A stretch of 64,000 bases of DNA from an uncultured Draconibacterium sp. (GCF_963674925.1 NZ_OY771649.1:186001-250000), one strand, 5' to 3'. Shown: positions 1 through 9,479, numbered from the stretch's first letter. Made by a program: numbers and translations. The notes: generated by a model from the sequence alone, not told the origin.

Positions 1-1261
1 TTTTTTCAAAATTTACACCCAGTTCAAGGTTCGAGTATTGGGCACTAAATATTTCGGGAATGTAATAATACTTTTCCGTTTTTAACTTGTAATGACCATA
101 AACACTGCTTTCCCAGTTAATTTGTCCGTGGTCGTACAGCTTCAGATGGTTATATTCTACTGCGGCATCAAATTCCTTCCTGTTCAGTTTCAAATTTTTG
201 GATAAAGTTATGTACTCTGTTTGATTGTCGTCATTTATAATAGCTTCCTGTAAGTATTCTATTCCGTCTCCATCGAAATACGAGGTGCGAAAAGTAATCT
301 TCTGAATGGCAGTTGAAGAGTGTTTGGAAAACTGCTGATTCAGATCAATTCTAAAAGTTTTCCAATCGCCCGCATCGTCTTTTTTTATAATGCTTGTTCC
401 GTCTTCTGTTTGTTCCTTGCTGTAAATTCCGCTTATTTCTGTTAACGAGCTATATCCAAAATATTTTGTGTCAAACTGTACTCCGGCTGATATACTATTT
501 TGATTAAAAAATCGCGACTTTGTTTGTCCAATTTCCAACGAGTAAAATCCCAATCCTCTAAACATAAAATAGATGGGGTCAGGATCATCGATAACAACCT
601 GTCGGTATTCAATATCTTCTTTTCTGTTTCTGTAACCCAGGTTAAGGCCCAGATTACTATTTAAAAAATGGATAATAATTGATGGATAAAGTGAAAAGTT
701 GGTAATCACCGTTCGTGGTCGCGGATCTTTTTGTTTTGCACTTTTACCAATTTGGTAGTCAGCTAATAGCCCAAACGAGAGATTCTGGTTTAGCTTTTTG
801 GCAAAACCGCCCGAAAGGTTAAAACTTTCTTTGTGAATATTGGCTCCGGGAATGGAATCGCCTATTACATATGGATTTCCCCGGTACGGATTAAATAGGC
901 CGCTATACAAATTTCCTGTTTCATCACTATTTTGGTAGGCTAGCTTTCCGTAGAAATAAGTTTTGTTTATTACCAGGTAACTTTCAGTAGAAAGCGAATA
1001 ATTTTCCAAATGCGAAGCCTCCCGCACTCTTTTGTAATCTCCATCTGCCAATTTATATTCCCCAAAAAATTCACCGATGTTTTCGTTAGAATTAAAAGTT
1101 AATCCGGAAATATTGCCGGTGTTAAGCCATTGGTTTTTTAATTGAAACAGTTTTAATGAATGGAAAGAAGATGTACTATCCTTTGGCACACCAAATGCTA
1201 ATCCTCCTTTTGCAATAAGAAAGGATAGAGACAGAATAAGTGCAATCTGAAGTTTAGTCAT
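1..1261 (-). CDS. Outer-membrane beta-barrel protein, DUF6850-like (partial, C-terminus outside window)
   Basis: The frame opens at an ATG (complement of 1259-1261) and runs without a stop to base 1, giving 420 visible residues. The N-terminus is a signal peptide (MTKLQIALILSLSFLIAKGG). The rest is rich in alternating polar/aromatic strands typical of a Bacteroidota outer-membrane barrel. It is the third gene of a minus-strand operon after a TonB-dependent receptor and a DUF4876-like lipoprotein (63-bp gap to the latter). From memory, DUF6850 barrel proteins accompany DUF4876 proteins in Bacteroidales; the family name is inference from that context and the overall look. Substrate unknown. Confidence 0.6.
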   Translation of the reverse strand, partial: MTKLQIALILSLSFLIAKGGLAFGVPKDSTSSFHSLKLFQLKNQWLNTGNISGLTFNSNENIGEFFGEYKLADGDYKRVREASHLENYSLSTESYLVINKTYFYGKLAYQNSDETGNLYSGLFNPYRGNPYVIGDSIPGANIHKESFNLSGGFAKKLNQNLSFGLLADYQIGKSAKQKDPRPRTVITNFSLYPSIIIHFLNSNLGLNLGYRNRKEDIEYRQVVIDDPDPIYFMFRGLGFYSLEIGQTKSRFFNQNSISAGVQFDTKYFGYSSLTEISGIYSKEQTEDGTSIIKKDDAGDWKTFRIDLNQQFSKHSSTAIQKITFRTSYFDGDGIEYLQEAIINDDNQTEYITLSKNLKLNRKEFDAAVEYNHLKLYDHGQINWESSVYGHYKLKTEKYYYIPEIFSAQYSNLELGVNFEK

Positions 1262-1324
1262 CTCAAACGAAACATTAAAAGTTTCAGTAGCTTATTGTGG
1301 CAAGTGATTACTGGTCTTCCTGAT

Positions 1325-2545
1325 TTATTCTTCTACACTTGTTGGATTTACTCCCGGAGTAGGTGTTAAATCATGCAGAAAATCTTCCGAAGAATTATTG
1401 GTGTCTTTATAAATTACGCGGTCACCGATAATCATTTTGGCTTTACGTCGAACGGATAATGATGATTTAGTACCCGCTTCAATATAAGTATACCCGGCAT
1501 CTAACTCAGCAGGAAGACGTTTGTAAACTTCATCCGCATCAAATCGGGCACACTCTACAGCATCAATAACGAATTCTTTGTCAATCATCAGGTATTCAGT
1601 GGAAGAAGAACTTCCTGGTTTTGTCATAAAGTTATTAGCATCCGAAACGTAACTTTCCCAGTTATCATCAGGGAACCGGAAAAGTACTATTGCAGGTCCA
1701 AAGACTGAAGCAGCCCAATCAGTCATTTTTGTATTTGTTGTATACACTAATGTTAGATTAGGAACTGCAGAAGCATTCACGTCCCCATCGGAAGACTCTA
1801 CGTATGTTTCCCAGTCGGCATCACCAAGGTTAACGGGTGAATTGGGATTCCCCGTTTCATCAGTTTGATGATCAATACCATCGCGTGCAATAATTAAACT
1901 TTCTCCCGGCATAACGGGATGATCTGTACCATTTCCTGGTACAATCCATGTGTGATAGGTAAGCGGTATGCTATCCATTAAGTCACCATTCTTGTCAATC
2001 CAACTGCTTGGTTTTGATGTTGTTGTTGCCTCGTGAACTGCGATGCATAAACCATCGGCATGTAATGTGTCTCCTGAGTTGTTATAAATTTCAAAGAACT
2101 GATCGGAAGTATAACTTTTATCTTCAGGAGTTAATGATCCAACATAATAAAGTTCTTTGAAAATAAAACCACCGGTATTATCTGCTAAAATAAGGTTCAT
2201 GGTAACAGCAGACTCGGAGATTAAAGAGTAGTTGGATACCATTCCATTAAAAATGTACTCCTCGCCATCGTTGCCGGTAACAGCAAAACTCGTTGTAAAA
2301 TTGTAATTTCCTTCAACCAATTCAAAAATGGCATTACCATCAGAAGTAGAAATTGCAGTTGTGGTCCGTTTGGAATTTGTGTTTGTTGCTGTAACAGTAA
2401 CATCTGCAGGGAAGTCGGCAACCGTAAATCCGTCAGGATAATTAACCTTAACCGTGATTATATAGCTGGGCGCCATATCATCTTTACAGTTGGTTAGTAA
2501 TAAGCTTATTAGCAGAGATAAAGTAATGAGTGCAAATTTTCTCAT
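1325..2545 (-). CDS. DUF4876-like surface lipoprotein
   Basis: This 406-residue protein has a lipoprotein signal peptide with lipobox LLTNC (Cys20). Residues ~28-125 look like an Ig/carboxypeptidase-regulatory type fold (IITVKVNYPDG...). They are followed by a long globular region with FKELYYVGS and FFEIYNNSGDTL, the style of DUF4876 and lamin-tail-like domains. It lies 28 bp downstream of the TonB receptor, so it is probably its surface partner, as SusD-like proteins are for SusC, although it is not a SusD. The family call rests on remembered Bacteroidales synteny and motifs. The ligand is unknown. Confidence 0.7.
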   Translation of the reverse strand: MRKFALITLSLLISLLLTNCKDDMAPSYIITVKVNYPDGFTVADFPADVTVTATNTNSKRTTTAISTSDGNAIFELVEGNYNFTTSFAVTGNDGEEYIFNGMVSNYSLISESAVTMNLILADNTGGFIFKELYYVGSLTPEDKSYTSDQFFEIYNNSGDTLHADGLCIAVHEATTTSKPSSWIDKNGDLMDSIPLTYHTWIVPGNGTDHPVMPGESLIIARDGIDHQTDETGNPNSPVNLGDADWETYVESSDGDVNASAVPNLTLVYTTNTKMTDWAASVFGPAIVLFRFPDDNWESYVSDANNFMTKPGSSSSTEYLMIDKEFVIDAVECARFDADEVYKRLPAELDAGYTYIEAGTKSSLSVRRKAKMIIGDRVIYKDTNNSSEDFLHDLTPTPGVNPTSVEE

Positions 2546-2573
2546 GGTGTGATCTATAAATAAGTTTTAGTAA

Positions 2574-5414
2574 TTACAAATTAAATTTTAATTCTGCTCC
2601 AAAATAGGCAATTTGATTTAATCTGGTGTAAAATCCACTTCGCGTACCTTTATATAATGGCCGATGATTAAACACATTGTACGCAAAAAACGACAACTTC
2701 GCAAATTTTCCAAATTCTTTGGTTAATTTCAAATTCAGTTGCCAGTTTACCGGATACGATTCCTCTTCATAATAATCATCTTCTTGTTTTTCTACCATTG
2801 TCGAATAAGGAGCTTCAAACGAGTACTGTTCCTGCCATTCGTGGTATTGCATATTCATGTCATAGAAACCGACAGGATCTACATAAATGATGTCGCCAGA
2901 TGAATATTGTCCGTACAACTTTTCGTTATTCTCGCCTTTGGTGTAAGCAACAGGTGTTCCGGAGTTGTTTTCCCAGAAATATTTAGACTTCTGTACCCAA
3001 ATTGTTTGCAGGTTGAATGAAAAAATCATTTTCAACTCAGGAATATGGGTAATGGTCCGGAAATTCGAATTTAATCGTTGCGAGATTGTACCAGAGTTAC
3101 CCGGTAACACCGATAAGTACGGGAAATAATCTCCCTGGTATGACGAAGTTATTCTTTCCACAACGGGAACTGCATGCCTGGATCTTTTTATGTGGTAATA
3201 TGCACCGTCAACCATGAGTTCTGTTTTTATCGGAATTATGCGACCAAAGTTAATAACATATTCAACTCCTTTCTTGTCGACGCTATAGTTATTTTTCGGA
3301 GACTTGTATCTTTCGAATTGAGTTTCCTGTTCGTAGCCTAAGGTCATCACTTCTCCATATTCCTCATACGTAATATTTCCATTTTCAAAAACCGGAAAGA
3401 ATCCCTTTCCCAATTCATCCCATTTTCGGTAATTCATTGCAAAATACTGCTCTTCCCAGCCAAATCCATTCCTGATCTTCTCTCGAAATCCGGTGAGGAT
3501 AAAGTTTATGCCATATATTTTGAAATCAGCACCCAATTCATATTTATTATTTGTCATTGGTTTTAAATCAGGATTGCTGGTGTCTTCAATAATTTGGGTT
3601 GTTGATACAATTAATTCTGGTGAAGAATTAAAGCTTATTTTATCAATGTATGCGGCATCAGGAAACATGTGCAACATGGTAGGGGTTTTTGATGTTTTTC
3701 CGAAGCCACCTCTGAGGGTAAAGTTGCGAGGTATATGGTACGCAAAATTAATTCTCGGTTCAAGTGATGTAAAACCATTGGTTGAGAAGATTCCTTTTGG
3801 CAGGAAGTTGTTATAACGTATACCTATTTGTGTTTCCAGTGTGTTATTGCCAATTGGGAAGCTTATTCTGTCTTCAGCGAAAAGTGCCAGCTTTTTACTT
3901 GACGGGATATCATTAAATGCCCGGGGGCGGGTTTTAATCGCATCTCTTGGCGGCCGGCTTAAATCATAGATTCTGCCTTTTCCATTGTTCCCGGATACAC
4001 GCCAGTCGAAACCATACATTACAGAGTTACTCATACCTCCAAGTGTAAATCTTGAATCAAGTTTTATTGTTGCAAAATAGTTGTATGGTTTACCATCAAT
4101 AGTGAGTTCGGAATAATACTCCGGTAGTAAAATATCTACTGCATATTCTCCTGCAATGTAAGCTGTTGGTAAAGGAGTTGCCGAAGTTGAATTTAGAGCA
4201 TAGCTATAATAGTCTTGTTGATTAAAGCTACCCGAAAAGTTATAACTTATGTTTCCAATCCTCCATTTTTGAAGCGACCATTTTCCAAATAACTTCAGAT
4301 CTAAACCTGATTCTCTTTCTCGCTGACGTTCCAGTTGTCGTTGATCCGGGTCTTTCTTTTCATCATCGATTGTATGAAAATAGTTTCCCTTAAAATTTAT
4401 ACTTAGGGGATTGTGTTTCTTAAACAAAGTATTGGAGTAACCAAACTGCCCGTTTAGTCTTTTATAACTTCTTGCAGGCTCTCGTAAATCGTCATATGAA
4501 TGAGTAAAATCAAGTTCAAAATTTACCGCTCCTTGATTCTCGCCTTTTAGCAAAATGCCTTTTGAAATTGCTGCCTGCTTAATTTTAGGATCTGCTTTTA
4601 CTTTGCCTTTGAAAGGCGTTTTTCCGGATTTTGTTTTTATCAGCACTGCACCGCTTGTTAAATCTCCGTATTGTACCGATGGAATACCACGGATGACTTC
4701 AACCGATTCGATATTATCTGTTGAGATTTGACGAACATCGCTGCCTCCTCCTGCTGTTGAAAATTCATCTGATTGCCCCAGTGTTATTGTATTTAACGAC
4801 TGCATATTGGCATCATTGTCTAAGGGAGTTCCGTCTAAAATAATTGCGGTACCAAGGGCGTCATTGGAATTCGCTTGCCTTGTTCTGTCTTCACCCGAGT
4901 ATGTGTTTATATCACGTATTGTTATTTGGTTAGCCTTTGATAAATCGGGATTTAACGAAATCTGTCCTGGTACCAATTGCATAATATCGCTAAGGCTTGT
5001 TGGTTGCGAATGTTCGATAGCGGCATTTTCAATAGTTGATGATGAACTTAAACTGGTATTTTCACTGGCAACAACGATAATTTCATCAAGGCCGAGAGAG
5101 CTTACCAACATCGATATGTTATAGTTTTCCAGGTTTCTTTTAATTTCAACAACACTTTCATACCTTTCAAAACCTAAACACGAAGCTTGTATGTTATATC
5201 TCCCTTCAGGGATATTATCAAAATTAAATTCGCCGTTTAAATCAGATGTTGTCCATCGATTAAGTTCAGATAGCTGGATGGCAACGAGGCCTATGTGTTC
5301 TTTGGTTTTAATGTTTTCAACAACTCCTGAAATATGATAGGTGGTTTGGGCAAGCAGATATAAAGGTAGCATGCTAATTATCAGGGTAATTGTATGCTTA
5401 AAAAATTGGTTCAT
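2574..5414 (-). CDS. TonB-dependent receptor with carboxypeptidase-regulatory-like N-terminal domain
   Basis: This 946-residue outer-membrane importer begins with a signal peptide (MNQFFKHTITLIISMLPLYLLAQ). A CarboxypepD_reg-like domain follows (~25-105, with SDLNGEFNFDNIPEGRY), then a plug domain (~115-260; VEVIRGIPSVQYGDLTSGAVLIKTKSG) and a barrel ending in a terminal aromatic/hydrophobic strand (...AELKFNL). There is no SusD-like partner. Instead the downstream genes are a DUF4876-like lipoprotein and a barrel protein. The plug stretch near residue 180 (NDALGTAIILDGTPLDND) is a conserved Bacteroidota type. It is the first gene of the operon. The substrate cannot be told from sequence. Confidence 0.9.
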   Translation of the reverse strand: MNQFFKHTITLIISMLPLYLLAQTTYHISGVVENIKTKEHIGLVAIQLSELNRWTTSDLNGEFNFDNIPEGRYNIQASCLGFERYESVVEIKRNLENYNISMLVSSLGLDEIIVVASENTSLSSSSTIENAAIEHSQPTSLSDIMQLVPGQISLNPDLSKANQITIRDINTYSGEDRTRQANSNDALGTAIILDGTPLDNDANMQSLNTITLGQSDEFSTAGGGSDVRQISTDNIESVEVIRGIPSVQYGDLTSGAVLIKTKSGKTPFKGKVKADPKIKQAAISKGILLKGENQGAVNFELDFTHSYDDLREPARSYKRLNGQFGYSNTLFKKHNPLSINFKGNYFHTIDDEKKDPDQRQLERQRERESGLDLKLFGKWSLQKWRIGNISYNFSGSFNQQDYYSYALNSTSATPLPTAYIAGEYAVDILLPEYYSELTIDGKPYNYFATIKLDSRFTLGGMSNSVMYGFDWRVSGNNGKGRIYDLSRPPRDAIKTRPRAFNDIPSSKKLALFAEDRISFPIGNNTLETQIGIRYNNFLPKGIFSTNGFTSLEPRINFAYHIPRNFTLRGGFGKTSKTPTMLHMFPDAAYIDKISFNSSPELIVSTTQIIEDTSNPDLKPMTNNKYELGADFKIYGINFILTGFREKIRNGFGWEEQYFAMNYRKWDELGKGFFPVFENGNITYEEYGEVMTLGYEQETQFERYKSPKNNYSVDKKGVEYVINFGRIIPIKTELMVDGAYYHIKRSRHAVPVVERITSSYQGDYFPYLSVLPGNSGTISQRLNSNFRTITHIPELKMIFSFNLQTIWVQKSKYFWENNSGTPVAYTKGENNEKLYGQYSSGDIIYVDPVGFYDMNMQYHEWQEQYSFEAPYSTMVEKQEDDYYEEESYPVNWQLNLKLTKEFGKFAKLSFFAYNVFNHRPLYKGTRSGFYTRLNQIAYFGAELKFNL

Positions 5415-5674
5415 ACTTGTTATTCGAAAACGACTCTTTTGTGCCGTAAATTTAATTTCTCCTGGTTATCATATTAATTGTCGAACTTACGGTTTTTATA
5501 TGTCTTTAAATAGCAATTCTAACGATTTGCCATAAAATTTTAAAGATAATCAATATTCTGCGTTTCGATTATTCTTTATACTGTTAAAGATTTGATGTGT
5601 ATTAAACGAATTATGTAAAAATGTGGAAATTGTATTTGCTTGAAATGTCAATGAATACTTAGATTTGGGGCTCG

Positions 5675-6106
5675 TTACTCCGACTTATAAATCTCCATCT
5701 TTTCCAGCACCTCAACTGCTTCCTCAAAAGTGAGGTAGAGGTCGCCTTCTTTTTCATCCCATACCTGGCCTTTGTTTATTCCTTTCAGGTTGCGATCTGG
5801 TCCTTCGTAGAGAATTACCGTTTCAAGGGCCTTCATTTTTACCGAGTTTTCATCGATTTGAACCACTTTGGCTTTCACAGGTTTTCCTGTTATCGGTTTA
5901 CCCTCTTTTGTTACCTGAACTACCAGCCCGAAGCAGATTTTACCTTCTTCTACCCAATCCGGGATTTTTACCCGCAAGGAATCGCTCATTTCAACTTTTT
6001 TCTCCTGATAGGTGTATGAGGCTATTTCATCCGAATTTTTAGACGAGTTACAACTGATAATGCATAATGAGGTGAACAATATGACTAATAATACCAGTTT
6101 TTTCAT
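5675..6106 (-). CDS. Small hypothetical lipoprotein
   Basis: This 143-residue protein has a lipoprotein signal (MKKLVLLVILFTSLCIISC, lipidated Cys19). After a short linker comes a compact domain with IPDWVEEGKICFGLVVQV and an acidic C-terminus (EAVEVLEKMEIYKSE). I do not recognise a family. It stands alone between the TonB-receptor operon and tpiA, all on the minus strand. It probably sits in the periplasm or on the outer membrane. Confidence 0.75.
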   Translation of the reverse strand: MKKLVLLVILFTSLCIISCNSSKNSDEIASYTYQEKKVEMSDSLRVKIPDWVEEGKICFGLVVQVTKEGKPITGKPVKAKVVQIDENSVKMKALETVILYEGPDRNLKGINKGQVWDEKEGDLYLTFEEAVEVLEKMEIYKSE

Positions 6107-6243
6107 TTAACAAAAGTTTGACCAAAACGAATTATACCTTGTTGCTTTGATTAACAACCCAGACTAGTTATATGTTTCAAAAGAACGGGGGCAAATGTAG
6201 TAAATAACAATGTAAAATAGCTAGTTAACAGCTAATTGTTATT

Positions 6244-6280
6244 GAAAAAGCCATTTCCTGACCTGCAGAAAATGGCTTTA
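6244..6280 (-). terminator. Intrinsic terminator of tpiA
   Basis: A perfect 10-bp inverted repeat (AAAGCCATTT at 6247-6256 / AAATGGCTTT at 6270-6279) is followed, on the minus strand, by a short T-run (bases 6245-6249 are A on the plus strand). It lies 26 bp beyond the tpiA stop. Confidence 0.75.
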
Positions 6281-6305
6281 AAATATTTTGCAATTTAATT
6301 GTTTT

Positions 6306-7064
6306 CTAGAAACCGTTGATGATTCCGATAAAATCCTCAGCTTTTAATGAAGCTCCACCAATCAAACCTCCGTCAACATCTTTGTTGGCGAATAATTCGT
6401 TTGCATTACTTGCTTTACAGCTACCACCGTAAAGAATTGAAGTTCCTTCAGCAACTTCTTCACCAAATTTAGCAGTAATTGCAGCGCGAATGTTAGCATG
6501 CATATCTTGTGCCTGGTCTGAGCTGGCAGTTACACCGGTTCCGATTGCCCAGATTGGTTCGTAAGCAATTACGATTTTTTTGAAATCTTCGGCCGACAGT
6601 TGGAAAACTGTTTCTTCCAGTTGATTTACAACATATTCGTTGTGTGTTCCGGCTTCGCGAATATCCAAAGCTTCACCACAGCAGTAGATAGGAGTTAATC
6701 CGTTCTCTAATGCAAGTGCCACTTTTTTGTTCAGGATCTCGCTGGTTTCACCGTAGTATTCACGACGCTCAGAGTGACCTAAAATTACGTACCCGGCACC
6801 TGTTGATTTTACCATTTCAGCAGAAACTTCACCAGTGAAAGCTCCTTTAGCTTCGGCAGCACAGTTTTGCGCAGCAACACCAATTCTTTCGGTATTTACA
6901 GATTCAACTACTTTTGTAATGTGTGTAAATGGTGTTCCCAACACAACAACTACATCGTCAGCACCTTCGCTTGCTACAATCGCGTCAACAGCTTTTGCCA
7001 ACTCAACACCTTCTTGCACGGTGGTGTTACATTTCCAGTTTCCTGCAACTATCTTTTGTCTCAT
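6306..7064 (-). CDS. tpiA: Triosephosphate isomerase
   Basis: This 252-residue TIM-barrel enzyme interconverts dihydroxyacetone phosphate and glyceraldehyde 3-phosphate in glycolysis. Visible signatures are GNWKCN at residues 8-13 (substrate Asn/Lys), GHSERREYYGE (catalytic His), AYEPIWAIGTG (catalytic Glu and flexible loop 6) and LYGGSCKASNA (phosphate-binding loop). The length is normal for the family. A hairpin terminator follows, and a Bacteroidota-type -7 element lies upstream at 7106-7113. Confidence 0.98.
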   Translation of the reverse strand: MRQKIVAGNWKCNTTVQEGVELAKAVDAIVASEGADDVVVVLGTPFTHITKVVESVNTERIGVAAQNCAAEAKGAFTGEVSAEMVKSTGAGYVILGHSERREYYGETSEILNKKVALALENGLTPIYCCGEALDIREAGTHNEYVVNQLEETVFQLSAEDFKKIVIAYEPIWAIGTGVTASSDQAQDMHANIRAAITAKFGEEVAEGTSILYGGSCKASNANELFANKDVDGGLIGGASLKAEDFIGIINGF

Positions 7065-7105
7065 ATTATTGAATTTTAGTTTATTAGATTTTCAAAAATC
7101 GATCA

Positions 7106-7113
7106 CAAATTTA
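7106..7113 (-). promoter_or_regulatory. Putative -7 element for tpiA
   Basis: On the minus strand this reads TAAATTTG, matching the Bacteroidota -7 consensus TAnnTTTG, 42 bp before the tpiA start. No clear TTTG -33 box was found at the usual spacing, so the call is moderate. Confidence 0.4.
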
Positions 7114-7194
7114 ACCGAAATAATTGATTCGGGGGGCATTGAATATAATGCTTAAATATTATTAACTATTTGTTTATTTAAATTGGAAGAATGA

Positions 7195-7283
7195 GATGCG
7201 ATACTGGATGCTTGATACTGGATGCTTGATACTAGATGCTAGATGCTTGATACTAGATGCTGGATATTAGATGCTGGATTCCT
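7195..7283. repeat. Degenerate short direct repeats of the type GATGCTTGATACT(G/A)
   Basis: The words GATACTGGATGCTTGATACT / GATGCTAGATGCTTG recur about six times with a period near 14-15 bp, in the intergenic space between tpiA and the DoxX-like gene. No open frame of interest is present. It directly precedes the composite repeat at 7298-7600. Confidence 0.8.
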
Positions 7284-7297
7284 GGTACTTTAGCGTC

Positions 7298-7600
7298 ATC
7301 ATTGCTAAAATGCTAAATTGTAAAATGCGACTGTGACTGTAATCTAAGACTGAGACTTTTCCTCTTGTCGGCAGAAAGAATTGCAAAATTGTAAAACAGA
7401 TAAATTGTAAAATTGCAATCTGAGACTGAGAACTGCGACTGTGACTTTTCCTCTCTCTCTGTAAAACTCCGAGACTTCTCTGCGTAACTCTGTGGTAGAA
7501 ATTAATTGTTGATTTGAAAAAATGTTAAATTGTAAAATTGCAAACTGCGACTGCAAACTGCGACTGCGACTGAAAACTTATAACTCGCAGCTCGAAACTC
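7298..7600 (+). repeat. Composite dispersed intergenic repeat, copy 1
   Basis: Three recurring modules are seen: AT-rich (TGTTAAATTGTAAAATTGCAA), CTG/GAC-rich (CTGAGACTGAGAACTGCGACTG) and CT-rich (CTCTGTAAAACTCCGAGACTTC followed by CTCTGTGGTAGAAATTAATTG). The same modules appear at 12285-12455, 16215-16310 and, inverted, at 35706-35943. The copy here is partly duplicated. No coding sequence fits it. Confidence 0.8.
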
Positions 7601-7608
7601 GCCACTCT

Positions 7609-8733
7609 CTACTCAAACTCAGCTTCAACCTCTTCCGGCGAAGGAATGTCGTTGTAATGCCATTTATACAGAATGGTCCCGTCTTTCATTACGATCAATC
7701 CGGGGTTCGAACGAATCATTGTTTTTAAGGTAATCTCGTCGCAATTAAAGAATTCGTATGGTGCTCTATTCTCTTCAGCAAATTGCAAAGCTTCATCCTG
7801 CAGGGTAGAGGTGAGGCAAACAAACGAATACCCTTTATCCAGCGCCCAATGCGCTAATGTGTTAATCTCTTCCTGCGACCTGGTGCTGGTTTTATGCAGG
7901 TCGTAAGCTACGAGCATAAACACATAATTCTCGTCGTAAATAAAGAAGTCTTTTATGTCATCTCCTTCGGGTGATTCAATGGTGAAATCATGAATTGGCG
8001 GTACGTAACCTTCCTGCACCAGGTTCGATTCCATGTCGTTATATTCCCAGTTTGTGGTGTCTTGCCACGGATAATTCTCTTCCGTGAATTCTTTAACCTC
8101 GCCGGTGTTCTTGTTCTTGTAATAAAATGTGTTCTCATAGATTTCCTGTGGCGCATCGTCGGGAATGCTCATGGCTTCCGGAATATTGGTGCCCACTTTG
8201 TAAGGCCTGAAATCGAAAACCGGCAAGTGGCTGTACGAGTAATAAACAATGCCGAAGTAAACAATAAAAACACTAACACTTAGTATACCCGGAACTATAC
8301 TTTTTACCTTTTCGGCATACCATTTTCGGTTGACAACTACAATTATTGCCAGCGTAATAAATACAAGGTTTTTATAAAATGTTTCCCAGTTCGAAATTAC
8401 CAGTGCATCGCCAAAACAACCACAATCGGTAACCGGATTCTTGAGTGCGATCCAAAGTGTTAAAGGTGTAAAAAAGGCCATGAATAATAAACCCAGCCAC
8501 GAAAACAACCGCATCCGCCAGTTAAAGAAAAAGGCCACACCAATGGCAAATTCGGCAAAAGCCAGCAAAACTCCCAGTGGAAAGGCTGCCCAAAGCAACG
8601 AATCGAACCCTATGGCATTAAAATAGTCGGTAAATTTGTAGGCCGATCCCCACGGGTCGATTCCTTTTACAAATCCGGAGAAAATAAAAACAATACCAAA
8701 AAGAATTCGTGCGAGTTGCTTAACAATATTCAT
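7609..8733 (-). CDS. BT_3928-type membrane protein: DoxX/MauE-like domain with thioredoxin-like C-terminus
   Basis: This is a 374-residue inner-membrane protein. Residues ~1-160 hold about four to five membrane segments in DoxX/MauE style, including the motif DCGCFGDAL near residue 104. A further segment lies at ~145-165. The soluble C-terminus (~225-374) resembles a thioredoxin fold (FIYDENYVFMLVAYDL, PGLIVMKDGTILYKWH) without an evident CxxC. It starts 9 bp after the DUF1599 stop, so the two are co-transcribed. A redox role is inferred from the MauE/DoxX relation; none is shown by the sequence. Confidence 0.85.
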   Translation of the reverse strand: MNIVKQLARILFGIVFIFSGFVKGIDPWGSAYKFTDYFNAIGFDSLLWAAFPLGVLLAFAEFAIGVAFFFNWRMRLFSWLGLLFMAFFTPLTLWIALKNPVTDCGCFGDALVISNWETFYKNLVFITLAIIVVVNRKWYAEKVKSIVPGILSVSVFIVYFGIVYYSYSHLPVFDFRPYKVGTNIPEAMSIPDDAPQEIYENTFYYKNKNTGEVKEFTEENYPWQDTTNWEYNDMESNLVQEGYVPPIHDFTIESPEGDDIKDFFIYDENYVFMLVAYDLHKTSTRSQEEINTLAHWALDKGYSFVCLTSTLQDEALQFAEENRAPYEFFNCDEITLKTMIRSNPGLIVMKDGTILYKWHYNDIPSPEEVEAEFE

Positions 8734-8742
8734 ACGGTGAGT

Positions 8743-9288
8743 TTATTCTTTGTTTTCAAATTCAATTTTAATCATGGCAAACACAGAGTAATTGATCATA
8801 TCCATATAGTTGGCATCAATTCCTTCAGAAATAAGTGTTTTGCCCTGGTTATCTTCTATTTGTTTTGTGCGTTGTATTTTCATTAAAATCAGATCGGTGT
8901 ACGAACTGATGCGCATATTTCGCCAGGCCTCGCCGTAATCGTGGTTTTTATCCATCATCAGCGTTTTGGCCTCGTTAAAGTATTTGTCGTAAAGTTCCTG
9001 GATTTGTTCATGGGGTACCTCCTGGTCTGATGTTCCTAACTCCAGTTGAATCAGGCCCATAATACAGTAATTAATAATACCAATAAATTCAGGTTTTACA
9101 CCTTCGTCGACTTTTGTAACACCTTTTTCTTCAATGCTTCGTATGCGTTGTGCTTTAATGTAAATCTGGTCGGTGAGTGAGGTCGGACGCAATATTCGCC
9201 ATGCTGTGCCGTAATCGGTCATTTTCTTCGAAAATATATTACGGCAAATTGAAATTACCTGGTCGTATTGCTGGTTTGTTCTGTCCAT
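8743..9288 (-). CDS. DUF1599 (nucleotide-modification-associated) protein with internal duplication
   Basis: I chose the ATG at 9288 (181 residues, MDRTNQQYDQ...). A longer frame exists only from an upstream TTG. The protein consists of two homologous halves (~8-84 and ~100-177), each with a DYGxAWR..R..S.TD.I..K.QR core (DYG at 25-27 and 117-119). DUF1599 is, as I recall, the nucleotide modification associated domain 1. It is the first gene of a two-gene operon with the BT_3928-type protein and is divergent from folP. The same neighbourhood (DUF1599, folP, cdaA) is common in Bacteroidota. Biochemical role unknown. Confidence 0.85.
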   Translation of the reverse strand: MDRTNQQYDQVISICRNIFSKKMTDYGTAWRILRPTSLTDQIYIKAQRIRSIEEKGVTKVDEGVKPEFIGIINYCIMGLIQLELGTSDQEVPHEQIQELYDKYFNEAKTLMMDKNHDYGEAWRNMRISSYTDLILMKIQRTKQIEDNQGKTLISEGIDANYMDMINYSVFAMIKIEFENKE

Positions 9289-9479
9289 TATTTTGTGTCT
9301 TTTTTCTTCTTGTTGAGTCAATTGTGCTCAATTCGCTAAGTTCTGTATATTTTTGTATGCTAAAATTGCCGGATAAAAGTATGAAAAAATGGCAAATTTG
9401 GCCTGTTTTATTCTACATTTGTAGTTAACGACAATTAATAGATAGTTAATGATTTGTTAAACATAAAAGCCCAGTTCTT

